A DNA stretch of 64,000 nt from positions 1 through 64,000 of the forward strand of contig CANQBP010000007.1 in assembly GCA_947589415.1 (NCBI GenBank). Direction: 5' to 3'. Below are positions 62,152 through 64,000 of this stretch, piece by piece. This stretch comes from an uncultured Clostridia bacterium. Its GTDB lineage: Bacteria > Bacillota > Clostridia > Oscillospirales > Acutalibacteraceae. The stretch's first letter is position 1. Each line of letters opens with the position of its first letter. Below the pieces are notes generated by a model. That model worked only from the letters and a program-made list of their open reading frames with translations. It was not told the DNA's origin and did no database searches. Made by a program: the position numbers and the translations under genes.

Positions 62152-62180
62152 TTGATTTTTACATAAATATATGTTAAAAT
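62152..62180 (+). promoter_or_regulatory. Putative promoter TTGATT-17-TAAAAT (copy 1)
   Basis: Conserved in both copies of the duplication. Confidence 0.6.
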
Positions 62181-62255
62181 ACATTTACAGTAAATTTTCA
62201 TGCTTTAGTCGGTGAAAGTGTTTAATCTGAATTTATTAGAAATGGGGAGTTTTAG

Positions 62256-62729
62256 ATGAAAAAAATCAAAAAGATCACGAAGAACGTCGCAAAAGTGTTT
62301 GGTATGTCAACAATCGCTGCGGTTACCTTGTTTTCTGCGGCAGTAACGGTTCAGGCTTATTCTGTGACTATTTTAGGTAAGTATTCGGTATCCCTAAATA
62401 CTGATCGCACATTTAACCCGGCAAGCCAGATGTATGGATATTTTGAAACGAAAAATAGTCAACATGGGCCAAGGGCAGGTACGCATTTCAATCCCGGTAG
62501 CCTTTCAGGGGGAGCATACACCGAACTCTATTATCGTACAACTACCTCCAGTGAAGTACTTGTACAACCAAAAGGTTATGTAAGCGGTGGACCTAACGAG
62601 TGGATTTGTTCCGAATGGGTAGAGGTTCCTGAAGATTATACAGCAGTATTAAGTCTTGCATTTATTGGCGAGAAGTTTAACAATAATGGTACTATTATAG
62701 CGAAAGAAGTAACATATGTAAATAGGTAA
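62256..62729 (+). CDS. Secreted protein of unknown function (copy 1)
   Basis: Signal peptide MKKIKKITKNVAKVFGMSTIAAVTLFSAAVTVQA; RBS ggggag; paralogue of next gene. Confidence 0.85.
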   Translation: MKKIKKITKNVAKVFGMSTIAAVTLFSAAVTVQAYSVTILGKYSVSLNTDRTFNPASQMYGYFETKNSQHGPRAGTHFNPGSLSGGAYTELYYRTTTSSEVLVQPKGYVSGGPNEWICSEWVEVPEDYTAVLSLAFIGEKFNNNGTIIAKEVTYVNR

Positions 62730-62861
62730 ATTCCAATTATCTGTAAATGTTTGTAACTTAAACGTTTCATTAGTGTAGATTAGTTTGATGATTTAATAAA
62801 ATGTGTGAAATTATTGATTTGGATTTTTTTATAAAAATATTTCATTTTTTTACATTTTGGG

Positions 62862-62890
62862 TTGATTTTTACATAGATATATGTTAAAAT
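62862..62890 (+). promoter_or_regulatory. Putative promoter TTGATT-17-TAAAAT (copy 2)
   Basis: Same layout as copy 1. Confidence 0.6.
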
Positions 62891-62965
62891 ATATTTACAG
62901 TAAAATTTTTCGCTTTGACTGGTGAAAGTGTTTTATCTGAATTTATTAGAAATGGGGAGTTTTAG

Positions 62966-63463
62966 ATGAAAAAAATCAAAAAGATCACGAAGAACGTCGC
63001 AAAAGTACTTGGTACGACAGCAATCGCTACGGTTACTCTGTTTTCTGCGGCAGTAACGGTTCAGGCTTACGATACGGTTACCTTAGGTAAGAAGTGGAAC
63101 GTAGCTCTTGATGTTGATCAAACATTACACGAGGCGAGTCAGATGTATGGATATTTTGAGACGCATAATGATCAACATAGGGCAAGGGCGGGTACGCATT
63201 TTAATCCAGGTAACCTTTCGGGTGCGGCATACACCGAACTCTATTATAATACAAGTTCCTCCAATGAAGAAAAAATTGTATCGGCAAATGGTTATGTAAC
63301 TGGTAGTCCTAACAGTTGGATTCGTGCAAAATGGGTAGAGGCTCCTGTTGGTTATACAGCAGCATCGAGTATTGCATTTGTTGGCGATAAGATCAACGAT
63401 TATGGTGTTTTGATAGTCAAAGAAGTAACATATGTAAACAGGTCAACCGTAACGAGGAAGTAA
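62966..63463 (+). CDS. Secreted protein of unknown function (copy 2)
   Basis: Near-identical signal peptide; shared core SQMYGYFET.N.QH..RAGTHFNPG.LSG.AYTELYY. Confidence 0.85.
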   Translation: MKKIKKITKNVAKVLGTTAIATVTLFSAAVTVQAYDTVTLGKKWNVALDVDQTLHEASQMYGYFETHNDQHRARAGTHFNPGNLSGAAYTELYYNTSSSNEEKIVSANGYVTGSPNSWIRAKWVEAPVGYTAASSIAFVGDKINDYGVLIVKEVTYVNRSTVTRK

Positions 63464-63687
63464 GTTTATTTTAATTTATTTGTAGATTAAATGGTATATT
63501 TTATGACAAATAAAGAGAATGTATTTATAAATATTTCTTACTTACTCATTTAAAAAAACGGTTATAATTTGGTTTTGTTTCAAAATATAAAAGCGATCTT
63601 TGTCTGCATTTACTTAAAATCATACATTTAAGGCAAAATACTTGTTTTCGTATAGATCAATTTTAGGATTTAATCTATCGGTGTTGG

Positions 63688-63727
63688 CGTCACCCCGCTG
63701 AGTCAACTGCATTCGGCGGGAGTGACG
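63688..63727. promoter_or_regulatory. Stem-loop between the secreted-protein genes and the downstream membrane gene, no T tract
   Basis: cgtcaccccgc / gcgggagtgacg, 11 bp with a single bulged A. Confidence 0.5.
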
Positions 63728-63763
63728 GCAAATATCGCTTTGTACTTATAAGGGGAGATTGAT

Positions 63764-64000
63764 GTGAATAAACTCCGGCTTTTTTTTCAATTCTTTAATA
63801 AAAACATATTAAAATCACTTGCATTATTTATCATATTTGTCGGGTCGGGAATTATCATTTCGGATATGGTGAGCCGTGTTGAGTTTAATATGCAGGCAGT
63901 CGGTTTTTTTCAAGGGGACGGTATTGAAAATTCGGATGTAGTGTCGGTTTATCGTACATTTGAATGGTGTTTCCTGCAGAAGCAGGAACCGACAGACCAA
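63764..64000 (+). CDS. N-terminus of a membrane protein (permease-like), truncated by the window end; GTG start
   Basis: RBS aagggga; VNKLRLFFQFFNKNILKSLALFIIFVGSGIIISDMVSRVEFNMQAVGFFQGDGIENSDVVSVYRTFEW..., open to base 64000; absent from the ORF track. Confidence 0.65.
   Translation, partial: MNKLRLFFQFFNKNILKSLALFIIFVGSGIIISDMVSRVEFNMQAVGFFQGDGIENSDVVSVYRTFEWCFLQKQEPTDQ

Larger units (their letters stand above)
62092..63463 (+). repeat. Tandem duplication (unit about 700 bp) carrying promoter, leader, signal peptide and secreted-protein gene
   Basis: aataaaatgtgtga, taaaaatatttcattttt, gttgatttttacat.gatatgttaaaat and atttattagaaatggggagttttagatgaaaaaaatcaaaaagatcacgaagaacgtcgcaaaagt recur at about +703 to +710 bp. 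Confidence 0.9.

Overview
64 kb of a low-GC Firmicute chromosome. Gene content suggests a Clostridia/Oscillospiraceae-like gut bacterium, but that taxonomy is inference. Most of the window is housekeeping: metG, argS, proS, an initiator tRNA, gap, citrate synthase, folD, lgt, ksgA, murI-ddl, aroK/aroE/DAHP synthase, acpP, a glgB-glgC-glgD-glgA glycogen operon, spoIID and HPr. Accessory material is interspersed: a C39-like peptidase with 36-bp in-frame repeats at the left edge; a 4 x 27-bp hairpin repeat array after gap; two paralogous lipoproteins; a chromosomal APH(3')-like kinase; a tightly coupled 3-gene operon (two unrecognised proteins plus a Nudix hydrolase); an MMPL/YhgE-like export module; an Rhs/YD-repeat remnant beside tRNA-fMet; an ABC/XRE/GHKL-kinase block; an NlpC/P60 protein with several peptidoglycan-binding modules; a NusG_II / Gx-transporter / ApbE flavinylation-type cluster; and, at the right edge, a tandem-duplicated secreted protein with duplicated promoter followed by a truncated membrane protein. 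The best candidates for something undescribed are the 3-gene Nudix operon (24560-27752) and the duplicated secreted protein locus (62092-64000). I saw no CRISPR array, rRNA, IS element or prophage. All family calls come from reading motifs; no database search was run.
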